64,000 nucleotides of DNA from Muribaculaceae bacterium (lineage in GTDB: Bacteria; Bacteroidota; Bacteroidia; Bacteroidales; Muribaculaceae): assembly GCA_017391675.1 (NCBI GenBank), contig JAFOXR010000024.1, forward strand, positions 1-64,000. The letters are read 5' to 3'. Both the position numbers and the translations under genes were made by a program. Below are positions 9,701 to 17,804 of the stretch, piece by piece (the stretch's first letter is position 1; every line of letters begins with the position of its first letter). The notes below the pieces were generated by a model. It did not search any database. It saw only the letters and a program-made list of their open reading frames with translations, and was not told the origin of the DNA.

Positions 9701-11347
9701 TCAGATATTGATGGTTATGCAACTGGTTATGCCAGACTTTACGGAAAATTCCGTAATGTGAATTTGTATGGAGATATATATGCCGAGGATTTGAAGATAA
9801 AAGTGGATTACACCAATGTTTATTATTGGGCTAATGATTCAATAAAATTAAAGCCTGGATATATAAGTTTTGATGAAGTGGAACTAAAGGATAGAAATGG
9901 GCATACAGCAATATTAACTGGACATGTATCGCATAATAATTTCCGTGATGCATCATACCGCTTTGATGTGACTGAAGCCAAGGATTTCTTGTGTTATGAT
10001 ATACCAGAGAAAAAGTTAGATAATTGGTATGGAACAATATATGGAAATGGGTCGGCTTTTATTGAAGGTGAGCCTGGCTTAGTGAAAATTGATGTAGGTA
10101 TGGCAACAGCTGCCAATAGTAAATTCTTCTTTGAATTATCCGACTCGGAAGATGCCTTGGAATACAACTTTATCACATTCACGGATAAACGCAAGGCGGA
10201 GCGTGAAGCTGAATTGCTTTTGTCAAAATCAAAACAGGAACTTATTTTAAAGGAATTTGAACAGGAACAGGCACAAACTAATACAATAAGCAGTCGTGTT
10301 GTGTTAAACATTAAAGCTGATATTAATCCATTAGGACAGTTAGTTTTAATAATGGATCCGGCCGGAGGCGATAAAATTAAAGCGACTGGTAGCGGAACAC
10401 TTACAATGGTGTATGACAGTAATGGTGATCTTGAAATGAGAGGAAAGTATACATTGGAAAAAGGAATGTATAACTTTACACTTCAAGATATCATATTAAA
10501 GGACTTTACAATTAAAGAAGGCAGTAGTATTGCGTTTGACGGAGATCCTTATAGCGCTAAAATTGATATTGCTGCAGTCTATGCATTGAATGCTAATCTG
10601 CAAGACCTTGACGAAGCGTTTGCCACCGATAAAGAACTCAACAGAACAAATGTGCCAGTTCATGCTTTACTGAATGTTACAGGATCAATAGCTGCGCCTG
10701 AGTTGAATTTTGATTTGGAATTCCCAACATTATCAAGTGATGCCTATCGTAAGGTTAAGAGTATAGTGAGTACTGATGATATGATGAATAGGCAGATTAT
10801 TTACCTATTGGCATTGAATCGTTTCTATACTCCGGAATATATGGGTAATTCGAATAAGGGTAATGAATTGGCTTCGGTAGCATCATCGACTATATCTTCC
10901 CAACTAACAAGCATGCTAGGCCAAATTAGTGACAAGTGGAGTATCGCACCAAATTTCAAGAGTGATAGAGGAGACTTCTCTGATGTGGAAGTGAATTTAG
11001 CATTGTCGAGTCAATTATTGAATAACAGATTGCTATTGAATGGCAATTTCGGTTATAGAGATAAGATGACAACGGCAAGCAATTCAAATTTCATTGGAGA
11101 TTTTGATATCGAGTACTTGTTAAATAAAGCAGGAAATATACGACTTAAAGCGTATAACCATTTTAACGACCAAAATTATTATGTAAAAAATGCTTTGACC
11201 ACACAGGGCGTAGGTGTCGTGTTTAAATATGATTTTGATCGTCTGTTCCGCTCGACAAAGCGTAAAAGTAACAAATTGAGTCTGAATGTAGATTCTATAA
11301 ATACAAGTAATAAACAGAGTGGTGATTCTATAATGTTAGTGAAATGA
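6779..11347 (+). CDS. tamB: TamB/DUF490 family translocation and assembly protein
   Basis: A very long AsmA/TamB-type protein, 1522 residues from ATG 6779. It has one N-terminal membrane anchor (about residues 10-35, VVFGIVTFVTVFVLLYLLLL) and a long beta-rich periplasmic body. The C-terminal TamB domain (about residues 1080-1480) includes IKATGSGTLTMVYDSNGDLEMRGKY-type strands, PELNFDLEFP and LALNRFYTPEYM. Family members span the periplasm as a hydrophobic groove and are linked to outer-membrane protein insertion or lipid transport. An alternative GTG at 6767 lies inside the promoter element and is less likely. The stop overlaps the start of the DUF4421 gene by 4 bp, implying coupled translation and a shared role at the outer membrane. 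Confidence 0.88.
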   Translation: MKAVFYNIYKVFRSIVVFGIVTFVTVFVLLYLLLLVPSVQDEVKDLAQTELSKLLHTNVNIDRLSIEPFNKVVLHDVEIPDQQGKQLLNVDKIGAGFSVYNFFLRGRVVFTYAELIGLDGKIYKDNAQSEANIQFIIDALSPKDKTKPPTKFDLSIYNIVLRKSALSYDLLSDTSSVDWFNANHISIRDLRADIAIPRLKNEDFNIIVKRLSFEEQCGFAVKNFTVKTRINNNEISVADFKLELPNSSISTDDFAIEINGLKDLKKDISSIEWNINMPDSYLALSDVSCFLPQFSEIDDVLNLSLSINGTLEKLELPKINIYSDNDLLTLVANGELYGLDSDSLSCDLNRIYLKARGADIVKLASNFTKVSQQARNVLCNIGTFVIDGSLIGSQADCNFRGKLSTAVGKLSLDGNFANSSGVQKFSGDISADNLMLGKLLSQPVLLGETSFTAKVNGSKNASGLSGSVVGNVNYFDFKGYRYSNISTNLNADSKGYSAEVTVADKNLKLFAEGAASLKEIEKHINFRLSVGEFNLARTNLNNKYPSHNISFDIEAESRGDISENLNGEIVLRDLCYKDSVGNGLELDRLLIKADSRNNPNVINLESDILNGQLKGDYNFKTIVPVLKGIIADVYPSLFENKGHNKELSGVKNNFNYAFNVESNETTRAFVDFFKLPITIPYPVALNGFVNETSRSFLLDLNAPYLAQKKKLIEGSRITIGVDSTDSEMKIDIATKMPTKKGKMSLLLKGRGKNNRLNTNLGWVVDRKEAYHGNVDLSIGIGRVNETNSLMSTIDVKPTTMVFNDTTWHVHNSKIGIYNKTIRVDDFRVTSDNQFIWIDGRSSADNQDEIKIELKDINLDYIFETLQINNVTFGGKATGRILASSVLSKAPKLETESFFVKDMTYNSSLLGDADMKSFWNNEKKYVAIQALITQPNGLKSDVDGEIYPMNDSLRFDFRAEKLKVGFMKPFLAAFTSDIDGYATGYARLYGKFRNVNLYGDIYAEDLKIKVDYTNVYYWANDSIKLKPGYISFDEVELKDRNGHTAILTGHVSHNNFRDASYRFDVTEAKDFLCYDIPEKKLDNWYGTIYGNGSAFIEGEPGLVKIDVGMATAANSKFFFELSDSEDALEYNFITFTDKRKAEREAELLLSKSKQELILKEFEQEQAQTNTISSRVVLNIKADINPLGQLVLIMDPAGGDKIKATGSGTLTMVYDSNGDLEMRGKYTLEKGMYNFTLQDIILKDFTIKEGSSIAFDGDPYSAKIDIAAVYALNANLQDLDEAFATDKELNRTNVPVHALLNVTGSIAAPELNFDLEFPTLSSDAYRKVKSIVSTDDMMNRQIIYLLALNRFYTPEYMGNSNKGNELASVASSTISSQLTSMLGQISDKWSIAPNFKSDRGDFSDVEVNLALSSQLLNNRLLLNGNFGYRDKMTTASNSNFIGDFDIEYLLNKAGNIRLKAYNHFNDQNYYVKNALTTQGVGVVFKYDFDRLFRSTKRKSNKLSLNVDSINTSNKQSGDSIMLVK

Positions 11348-12564
11348 AATTGATATATAGGACTTTACTTATTATGTTGTATTTATTTGTACCTCTAATT
11401 GCTTTAGGAGATACAATTGAAGAATCTGTAAGTGACTCTGTTAGGCAAGTGCCCGAGATCAAAAAGAATGATAAATGGTACAATCAGATATGGAAGTATA
11501 GGGGTGTAGAGAGTGATTCTATACTAGAAGATTCTTTGAAGGTTGCATTCGGCAAGAATTACTGGAAATGGGCAATATTGTCGGGTAAGCTTGATTTGAG
11601 AGATGATGATGTGGAGTATCCTAAATTTGTGAAATTCTGTCTAGATGTTTATAATTGGGGTAGTCGTACATTCAATACTTATGATACCGCGTATGTTGTA
11701 GGAACAGGGAAAAACTGGAAGCTCATGCTAAAGAATGATAATTGGTTTAACACCTATCATTTAAAGTTGCCAACTGGAATGCGGGTTGATATGCATTCCG
11801 ATGTGGCATGTAACATAGGCGGTTCTATTTCATTTATGGCAGCTAGCCTTGGTTATATGTATAATATAGATAATCTCTTCGGTGGTGAGAGAATGAAACA
11901 CAAGAAGTGGGAGTTTCAGTTCACTTGTGCCTTGATTGCATTTGATGCATATTATTCTAAGAATACGGGGTCTACTAATTTAACACGATTGGGAAGCTAT
12001 ACCGATTATAATCTTTTTAAGTCCAATTATAATTTTTCTGGTTTAAAACTGGAGTCGTATGGCATAGATTTGTATTATTTCTTTAATAATAAAAAGTATT
12101 CACAAAGTGCTGCATATTCGTATTCTAAATATCAGAAAAAAAGCGCAGGTTCTGCAATTGCGGGTGTCACTATATCGCGGCAGGATATAAGAATGGACTT
12201 TAATGATTTGCCTGTTGATGTAAGAGAAGAACTCCCTCAAGATAAAAGAAACTATCATATAAAGTATAATGACTATTGTTTGATGGTAGGATATGGCTAT
12301 AACTGGGTGTTTCGGAAAAATTGGCTTTTAAATGTAACAGGTATTCCTTGCTTAGGTTTTAATCACAATTTGAATGTAACTAGTGAGGATAATCGTAATA
12401 TATTATCATTGAACTTTAAAGCAAAGATTGCATTGGTATATAATCATAATAATTTCTTCTATTCTCTTAATGGGAAAGCTGATGGACATTTGTTCAATGG
12501 TAGTCAGTACAAATTAATGAATTCAGTAGAGAATATTGCTCTAATAGCAGGTTTCCGTTTTTAG
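11344..12564 (+). CDS. DUF4421 family predicted outer-membrane protein
   Basis: 406 residues with a signal peptide (about 1-22, ending LIALG) and a body of alternating aromatic/polar strands ending in a terminal Phe (IALIAGFRF), as expected for an outer-membrane beta barrel. It matches the Bacteroidota DUF4421 family by features such as YDTAYVVGTGKNWKL, the GGSISFMAASLGYMYNID region and YCLMVGYGYNW. Function is unknown. ATG overlaps the tamB stop (ATGA, 11344-11347), so the two are probably made together; assistance of TamB in its folding, or a TamA-like partner role, is inference only. Confidence 0.8.
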   Translation: MKLIYRTLLIMLYLFVPLIALGDTIEESVSDSVRQVPEIKKNDKWYNQIWKYRGVESDSILEDSLKVAFGKNYWKWAILSGKLDLRDDDVEYPKFVKFCLDVYNWGSRTFNTYDTAYVVGTGKNWKLMLKNDNWFNTYHLKLPTGMRVDMHSDVACNIGGSISFMAASLGYMYNIDNLFGGERMKHKKWEFQFTCALIAFDAYYSKNTGSTNLTRLGSYTDYNLFKSNYNFSGLKLESYGIDLYYFFNNKKYSQSAAYSYSKYQKKSAGSAIAGVTISRQDIRMDFNDLPVDVREELPQDKRNYHIKYNDYCLMVGYGYNWVFRKNWLLNVTGIPCLGFNHNLNVTSEDNRNILSLNFKAKIALVYNHNNFFYSLNGKADGHLFNGSQYKLMNSVENIALIAGFRF

Positions 12565-12596
12565 TGCTATTTTATTATGACTATCCAATAAATTCG

Positions 12597-12604
12597 TAAT
12601 TTTG
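12597..12604 (+). promoter_or_regulatory. -7 promoter element before tsaD
   Basis: TAATTTTG matches TAnnTTTG, 29 bp before the tsaD ATG. No clear TTTG is seen at the -33 position. Confidence 0.45.
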
Positions 12605-12633
12605 TAGTATCGAATCATTTATTTTGAATAAAG

Positions 12634-13650
12634 ATGAGCGTTATAATATTAGGTATAGAATCCTCATGCGATGACACTTCGGCTGCTATAATAAAAGATG
12701 GTGTGTTGATGTCCAATGTTATAGCTAGTCAAAAGGTGCATGAAGCTTATGGCGGTGTTGTGCCTGAATTGGCATCTAGAGCGCATCAGCAGAATATTGT
12801 ACCAGTAGTGTCCGAAGCAATAAAGCAAGCAGGAATAAAAAAAGAGGATATTAATGGTATCGCATTTACTAGGGGACCAGGTCTCTTGGGGTCGTTGCTT
12901 GTAGGAACTTCATTTGCCAAAGGGCTATCATTAGCACTTGAAATCCCTTTGCTAGATGTTAATCACTTGCATGGACATGTGTTGTCACATTTCATAAAGG
13001 AAGATGAGAACACGGAAGTACCGGAATTCCCATATTTATGTCTGTTGGTTTCTGGCGGTAATTCGCAGATTATTAAGGTTAATTCACCGACCGATATGGA
13101 GGTGCTTGGCCAAACTATAGATGATGCTGCAGGTGAAGCCTTTGACAAGTGCGCAAAAGTAATGGGATTGCCGTATCCAGGCGGACCTTATATTGATAAG
13201 TTGGCAGCTGAAGGTAATGCCGAACGCTTCAAGTTCAGTAAACCGCATATAAAAGGGCTGGATTATAGCTTTAGCGGATTGAAAACTTCTTTTTTGTATA
13301 CTTTAAGGGACGAGAAAAAAATAAATCCGAATTTTGTAGAAGAGAATATGGCAGATTTAGCCGCTTCTTTACAGAAGACAATTATTGATATTTTGATGGA
13401 TAAATTCTCAAAAGCTGTAAAGGAAACAGGAATAAAAACTGTTGCTATTGGTGGAGGCGTTTCAGCGAATTCTGGTGTTAGAAATGCTGTTGATGATTTT
13501 TGTAAGAAAAGAGGTATAAAAGCATTCATTCCGAAAAGAAGTTTTACTACCGATAATGCAGCAATGATTGCAATCGTAGGCTATTTTAAATATTTGAATA
13601 ATGATTTTTGTGATATAAATCTACCTCCATTTGCTCGTGTAACGGTATAA
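12634..13650 (+). CDS. tsaD: tRNA N6-adenosine threonylcarbamoyltransferase TsaD
   Basis: 338 residues, the normal TsaD length. It transfers the threonylcarbamoyl group to A37 of tRNAs reading ANN codons, with TsaB and TsaE. Visible signatures are GIESSCDDTS at residues 7-16, HLHGH at 111-115 with metal ligands His111 and His115, SGGNSQI, the IDDAAGEAFDK segment, GGGVSAN and TTDNAAMIA near the C-terminus carrying the last metal ligand. It has its own likely promoter, and cinA follows after 11 bp, so the pair is probably one transcript. Confidence 0.97.
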   Translation: MSVIILGIESSCDDTSAAIIKDGVLMSNVIASQKVHEAYGGVVPELASRAHQQNIVPVVSEAIKQAGIKKEDINGIAFTRGPGLLGSLLVGTSFAKGLSLALEIPLLDVNHLHGHVLSHFIKEDENTEVPEFPYLCLLVSGGNSQIIKVNSPTDMEVLGQTIDDAAGEAFDKCAKVMGLPYPGGPYIDKLAAEGNAERFKFSKPHIKGLDYSFSGLKTSFLYTLRDEKKINPNFVEENMADLAASLQKTIIDILMDKFSKAVKETGIKTVAIGGGVSANSGVRNAVDDFCKKRGIKAFIPKRSFTTDNAAMIAIVGYFKYLNNDFCDINLPPFARVTV

Positions 13651-13661
13651 TTTTTAAGACA

Positions 13662-14903
13662 ATGAATGTAACGGTTATAGCTATAGGAGACGAATTGCTG
13701 ATAGGGCAGGTAACTGATACAAATTCAGGTTGGATTTCGCGTAATTTGAACCCTTATGGTTGGAATGTGAAAAGTGTCAAAGTAATTGGCGATGATAGCA
13801 CTGCTATTTATAAAGCGATAGATGAAGCATTTGCCGAAAGTGATATAGTGCTAACTACTGGCGGTTTAGGTCCGACTAAAGACGATATTACAAAGGCTAC
13901 TTTATGTGGTTACTTTGGTGGCGAACTTGTCTTAGATGATGCTACATTGTTGAATGTAGAACAAGTACTGGAAAAGCGTCATTTGTCAATGAATGAGCTT
14001 AATCATTCGCAAGCTATGGTGCCTACTTCATGTAGAGTGATACAGAATGCCGTAGGAACTGCACCGTTAATGTGGTTTGAAAAAGATGGCAAAGTGCTTG
14101 TGTCTATGCCTGGAGTGCCGTTTGAAATGGAAACAATGATGAAGGAACAAGTGATTCCGCAATTGTTGGAACATTTTGTTGTTGATGATTGCATTCTCCA
14201 TAGAACATTTATTGTAATAGGATATGTAGAATCGGAACTTGCGATAAAATTGGAACAATTTGAGAGTGAAATGCCGGATTATATACATTTGGCGTATTTG
14301 CCTAAGCCAGGAATAATTCGTTTGCGTTTATCGGGTGTTTCAAAAGATGCAGACCAGATGCAAAAAGATATGGACGCATTGTCAAGTCGTCTAGATAGAA
14401 TATTAGGGAAAGCAATTGTCTGCCATGAGGATAAGCCGTTGCCTGAAATATTAGGCGAAAAACTGCGAAAATTGAATTTAACTCTTTCAACAGCCGAAAG
14501 TTGTACAGGCGGAAACATCGCTCACCAAATAACATCAGTGCCAGGAAGTTCGGAGTATTTTATGGGATCAGTAGTGGCGTATTCCAATGATGTTAAAATG
14601 AAAATGTTGAATGTGTCGAGTGATGTGCTTGACGAACATGGAGCGGTGAGTGAACCAACGGTAAAACAGATGGTGTGTGGAGTGTGCAGTATGATGGGTA
14701 CTGATTGCGCAATAGCAACATCAGGAATAGCCGGACCTGGCGGTGGAACATCTTTGAAGCCTGTGGGTACTGTATGGATTTCAGTTAAAATGGGTGAACG
14801 GATAAAGACTATATGTAAACATTTTCCCGGATCAAGAGATAGAGTAATAGATCGTGCTACAACCGAGGCGCAAATAATGTTGCTTAAACTCCTAACGGAA
14901 TAG
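13662..14903 (+). CDS. cinA: CinA family competence/damage-inducible protein
   Basis: 413 residues. Residues 1-170 form a MoCF-type domain (AIGDELLIGQVTDTNS, TTGGLGPTKDDITK, PGVPFEM), and about 250-410 form the CinA C-terminal domain (LSTAESCTGGNIAHQIT, GAVSEPTVKQM, ATSGIAGPGGGT). Two-domain family members act as ADP-ribose pyrophosphatase and nicotinamide-nucleotide amidohydrolase in pyridine nucleotide recycling. The AESCTGG motif of the deamidase domain is intact. It lies 11 bp after tsaD and 11 bp before an acyltransferase gene. A link to competence should not be assumed. Confidence 0.95.
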   Translation: MNVTVIAIGDELLIGQVTDTNSGWISRNLNPYGWNVKSVKVIGDDSTAIYKAIDEAFAESDIVLTTGGLGPTKDDITKATLCGYFGGELVLDDATLLNVEQVLEKRHLSMNELNHSQAMVPTSCRVIQNAVGTAPLMWFEKDGKVLVSMPGVPFEMETMMKEQVIPQLLEHFVVDDCILHRTFIVIGYVESELAIKLEQFESEMPDYIHLAYLPKPGIIRLRLSGVSKDADQMQKDMDALSSRLDRILGKAIVCHEDKPLPEILGEKLRKLNLTLSTAESCTGGNIAHQITSVPGSSEYFMGSVVAYSNDVKMKMLNVSSDVLDEHGAVSEPTVKQMVCGVCSMMGTDCAIATSGIAGPGGGTSLKPVGTVWISVKMGERIKTICKHFPGSRDRVIDRATTEAQIMLLKLLTE

Positions 14904-14914
14904 GTCTTTAATTT

Positions 14915-15976
14915 ATGAACTTGGAGAATGGTTCTAAGGAGCGTATAGGGTACTTTGACCTGATGAAGGGTGTTTGTATAGTACTCGTTATAATTGGACA
15001 TTGTCTTGATGAAAAAGATATCAAGTTGGCTAATGTTCATGTGTGGAGTATGCTGGAACATTTACGAATGCCATTGTATTTTTTCCTTTCAGGTATGTTT
15101 TTTAAGGAATATAGCGGTTTTGTGGATTTTATTGTCCGTAAAAGCAACAAATTGGTAATCCCTTTCCTCTCATTTTGTTTGCTGAGTTCTATACCTATGA
15201 TTGTCGTTGGGCAGATAGGGCTTGACTTTGAATCGGTCAGGAAACACTGCACATGGATGCTTAAATTTGGTGGATATTTGTGGTTTTTAAGGACATTATT
15301 CTTTGCCAATGTATTCTATTATATATATAATAAGGTAACTAAGAATTGCAATTTGTTTGTAAGAGTCCTTGCTTTGTGTTTTGTTGTGGTTTTAGGGTGG
15401 ATTATGAATTATAGTTTGCCAGTGGATATGGATTATAGGCAGTCGCATACATGGATTTTCACAATATTATCATCTGTTATAGTTTTGCCTTTGATATTTG
15501 TGGCATCAAGTATTAGACCATTGTTGGCAAAGTTCAAGAATTTGAGAATGATTGATGTGATAATTATAGGAATGCTATCATTAGCTGTCTGTTATTATAC
15601 TTCTATAGGTGGTGTATATTTGAAGGATTGTATAATAGATAATAATCCGTTTGCTTTTTATGTTGCATCATTTTCAGCTGTTACCAGTTGCTGGTCAGTG
15701 TGTTTTTTAGTAAAGAAGTTGCCTTATTTTACTTATGCGGGACGGTACTCAATAATTGCGTATTTAGTGCATTATCCACTATTGAAAGCCGTCGTGTATG
15801 TTTGTCCAGAAATTAATTTATATCTGGTTATTTTGATTATTCTATTGTCCATGCCAGTATTTATCTGGTTATTCAAGACATATTTACCAGCATTCGTTGC
15901 ACAAAGAGATGTGTTTGTGTATGAAAACAATAGAATAAAATTGAATAAGGACGCATTTTCTTTGAAAAAGAGATAG
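14915..15976 (+). CDS. Acyltransferase 3 family membrane protein
   Basis: 353 residues with about ten hydrophobic spans. The N-terminal YFDLMKGVCIVLVIIGHCLDE and RMPLYFFLSGMFF segments are typical of the acyltransferase 3 (Acyl_transf_3/OafA-like) family; the invariant His of IIGHC is present. Such enzymes O-acylate cell-surface sugars or other extracytoplasmic acceptors; the substrate here is unknown. It follows cinA by 11 bp, but the functions do not obviously match. No glycan gene is adjacent. No terminator is seen before the rpmB leader promoter at 15983. Confidence 0.88.
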   Translation: MNLENGSKERIGYFDLMKGVCIVLVIIGHCLDEKDIKLANVHVWSMLEHLRMPLYFFLSGMFFKEYSGFVDFIVRKSNKLVIPFLSFCLLSSIPMIVVGQIGLDFESVRKHCTWMLKFGGYLWFLRTLFFANVFYYIYNKVTKNCNLFVRVLALCFVVVLGWIMNYSLPVDMDYRQSHTWIFTILSSVIVLPLIFVASSIRPLLAKFKNLRMIDVIIIGMLSLAVCYYTSIGGVYLKDCIIDNNPFAFYVASFSAVTSCWSVCFLVKKLPYFTYAGRYSIIAYLVHYPLLKAVVYVCPEINLYLVILIILLSMPVFIWLFKTYLPAFVAQRDVFVYENNRIKLNKDAFSLKKR

Positions 15977-15982
15977 GAATGT

Positions 15983-16014
15983 GTTGTGTATTAATAAAAA
16001 AAGTTCTATCTTTG
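15983..16014 (+). promoter_or_regulatory. Promoter of the rpmB leader RNA
   Basis: TATCTTTG at 16007-16014 fits TAnnTTTG; GTTG at 15983-15986 lies 20 bp upstream as a near -33 element. Transcription would start around 16020, just before the first arm of the long inverted repeat, leaving a leader of about 300 nt before rpmB. Confidence 0.65.
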
Positions 16015-16020
16015 CACTCG

Positions 16021-16292
16021 AAAATTTCAAAACAGCAGTACAACGACTATTCCTTTAGTCATGTTCTGTGACTTTAATCGTTGAAACTTCGATGCAAGAC
16101 AATGATGCTAAGGTACTTGCATAAAGCGTAGGACGATATTGTACATAAAACTTGCGCAGTTAACAACCACATTAATGTTGCTTGCCGACTGCTTTTTATT
16201 TAGAATATTGCGCTACTGCGAACATAGAGATGGCAGTAAATTGGCTGAAAAGCTGACATACTCTGCATATATGCACTCTGTTTTGAAATGAA
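16021..16292 (+). ncRNA. Structured leader or free-standing RNA upstream of rpmB, class not identified
   Basis: The gene-free stretch 15977-16322 is full of inverted repeats. A 12-bp perfect terminal stem ATTTCAAAACAG (16024-16035) with CTGTTTTGAAAT (16278-16289) encloses several hairpins: CAACGA/TCGTTG (16041-16046, 16078-16083), ATGCAAG/CTTGCAT (16092-16098, 16116-16122), GCAGT/ACTGC (16156-16160, 16188-16192, followed by a T-rich run, a possible attenuator), TACTGC/GCAGTA (16214-16219, 16233-16238) and the palindrome TGCATATATGCA (16264-16275). A promoter sits at the exact 5' edge. I find no RNase P, tmRNA or SRP signatures. It may be a ribosomal-protein leader or a 6S-like RNA; no assignment is claimed. 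Confidence 0.6.
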
Positions 16293-16322
16293 ATAATTAT
16301 AATTATAAATTGAGAAAAAGCC

Positions 16323-16580
16323 ATGTCAAAAATTTGTCAAATCACAGGCAAGAAGGCGATTACAGGAAATAATGTATCGCACTCTAAAAGAAGAACAAAG
16401 CGTAAATTTAACGTGAATTTGTTCAAAAGAAAATTCTACTGGGTAGAAGAAGGTCAATGGATTAGCCTTGTTGTATCAGCAAATGGTTTGCGTACAATCA
16501 ATAAGCTAGGTCTTGATGCAGCATTGAAGAAAGCTGCTAAAGATGGTAATCTAACAGAAATTAAAATCGTAGAAAAGTAA
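16323..16580 (+). CDS. rpmB: 50S ribosomal protein L28
   Basis: 85 residues, standard L28. The N-terminus [26 protein letters not shown] is diagnostic, and the body includes [12 protein letters not shown] and the [16 protein letters not shown] region. A component of the large ribosomal subunit. It is first in a three-gene unit with rpmG (6 bp later) and a DUF4295 gene, the usual Bacteroidota arrangement. The unit is preceded by the structured leader described above. Confidence 0.98.
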   Translation: MSKICQITGKKAITGNNVSHSKRRTKRKFNVNLFKRKFYWVEEGQWISLVVSANGLRTINKLGLDAALKKAAKDGNLTEIKIVEK

Positions 16581-16586
16581 AGTAAG

Positions 16587-16775
16587 ATGGCAAAGAAAGC
16601 AAAAGGTAATAGAGTACAAGTAATACTAGAATGTACTGAACAAAGAGCTAGTGGTGTGCCAGGAATCTCTCGTTACATTACCACAAAAAACAGAAAAAAC
16701 ACCACAGAAAGATTGGAATTGAAGAAGTACAATCCTTATCTTAAGAAAGTAACAGTTCATAAAGAAATTAAATAA
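16587..16775 (+). CDS. rpmG: 50S ribosomal protein L33
   Basis: 62 residues, L33 family ([40 protein letters not shown] in outline). It lacks the CxxC zinc pairs found in some L33 paralogues, so it is the zinc-free form. It starts 6 bp after rpmB and is followed 11 bp later by the DUF4295 gene. Confidence 0.97.
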   Translation: MAKKAKGNRVQVILECTEQRASGVPGISRYITTKNRKNTTERLELKKYNPYLKKVTVHKEIK

Positions 16776-16786
16776 TAAGTTAAGTC

Positions 16787-16942
16787 ATGGCAAAGAAAGT
16801 AGTTGCAACATTGCAAAAAGGTGAAGGCCGTACTTTTAGTAAGGTCATCAAGATGGTGAAATCGCCAAAGACTGGCGCTTATATGTTCAAGGAACAAATG
16901 GTTCCAAATGATCAAGTAAAAGATGTTTTGGCTGCAAAATAA
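16787..16942 (+). CDS. DUF4295 family small basic protein
   Basis: A 51-residue Lys-rich protein starting MAKKVVATLQKGEGRTF and ending VKDVLAAK. It matches the short DUF4295 family that follows L28 and L33 genes in Bacteroidota. Its size, charge and operon position suggest a ribosome-associated protein; no function is proven to my knowledge. A terminator follows directly. Confidence 0.88.
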   Translation: MAKKVVATLQKGEGRTFSKVIKMVKSPKTGAYMFKEQMVPNDQVKDVLAAK

Positions 16943-16967
16943 TGTAATCAAGATATAGAAATATATT

Positions 16968-17001
16968 AGGTTGTGTATCGATAAGATATACAACCTTTTT
17001 T
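16968..17001 (+). terminator. Terminator of the rpmB-rpmG-DUF4295 operon
   Basis: A 12-bp stem AGGTTGTGTATC/GATATACAACCT with one G-U pair and a 5-nt loop is followed by six T. Confidence 0.88.
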
Positions 17002-17067
17002 GTTTTTATATAATGTCTTAATGCTAAATTGTTACATCATTGTTATATTTTAATAGAATTACACGAT

Positions 17068-17075
17068 TAATTTTG
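17068..17075 (+). promoter_or_regulatory. -7 promoter element before the response-regulator gene
   Basis: TAATTTTG matches TAnnTTTG, 25 bp before the start codon at 17101-17103 region (17100). No -33 match at the usual spacing. Confidence 0.4.
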
Positions 17076-17099
17076 CATAAAGAAAAATCTATTTAATCT

Positions 17100-17804
17100 A
17101 TGGTTGAGAAAGAACGGATTCTAGTTGTTGATGATGAGAGGACTTTATGCGAGGTCCTTAAGCTTAACCTTGAATTGGAGGGATATAGTATTGATATTGC
17201 ATATTCTGCCGAGGAAGCGTTGAAAAAAGACCTTTCTGCATATTCCTTGATTTTGCTAGATGTGATGATGGAAGAAATGAACGGATTTGAGCTTACTTCG
17301 GTGATAAGATCCGATTTAAAACTTAAAGATACACCAATTGTTTTGTGTACGGCAAAAGATAATGAGTCTGATGTCGTGAAAGGTTTTACATGTGGTGCTG
17401 ATGACTATATTAAGAAACCATTTTCAATGAAAGAACTGGTTCTTAGGGTGAAGAGTGTTCTCAGAAGGTCCCAGGCAAAACGGGCTGTAAGAGAAGACCA
17501 AAGTATAAATTGCGTTAGATATAAGACCTTGGAACTTGATTTGGAGAAAAAGGAATGCAAAATCGATAATGTAGATATCTCATTTACAAAGAAGGAATTT
17601 GAAATATTGAAATTACTGTTATCTAACATTGATAAGGTGTTTTCGCGCGATGAAATCCTAGATGTTGTGTGGGAAGATGATGTATATGTTGTAGACAGAA
17701 CCATAGATGTGAATATTAATAGGTTAAGAAAAAAACTTGGTAAATACGGAAGTAATATAGTTACAAAACAGGGATATGGATATGGGTTTAAAAAAGACAA
17801 GTAG
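17100..17804 (+). CDS. OmpR/PhoB-family response regulator
   Basis: 234 residues. The receiver domain (1-120) has the acidic pair Asp11/Asp12, phospho-acceptor Asp54 in LILLDVMM, and the conserved Lys in DDYIKKPF. A C-terminal winged helix (about 135-233) has FTKKEFEILKLLLSN, FSRDEILDVVW and DVNINRLRKKLG, typical of OmpR/PhoB DNA-binding domains. The stop overlaps the start of the kinase gene by 29 bp. A PiT phosphate transporter follows the pair, suggesting a phosphate-responsive PhoB-like role; this rests on context. Confidence 0.93.
   Translation: MVEKERILVVDDERTLCEVLKLNLELEGYSIDIAYSAEEALKKDLSAYSLILLDVMMEEMNGFELTSVIRSDLKLKDTPIVLCTAKDNESDVVKGFTCGADDYIKKPFSMKELVLRVKSVLRRSQAKRAVREDQSINCVRYKTLELDLEKKECKIDNVDISFTKKEFEILKLLLSNIDKVFSRDEILDVVWEDDVYVVDRTIDVNINRLRKKLGKYGSNIVTKQGYGYGFKKDK

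Noticed and set aside
14522..15061. 179-codon open frame on the minus strand
   Set aside because: It is antisense to the well-supported cinA and acyltransferase genes and shows no protein-family features.
16024..16289. 12-bp inverted repeats flanking 242 bp could be an invertible (phase-variable) promoter segment
   Set aside because: The promoter lies outside the repeats, the downstream genes encode essential ribosomal proteins, and many smaller hairpins lie between, which fits an RNA structure better.
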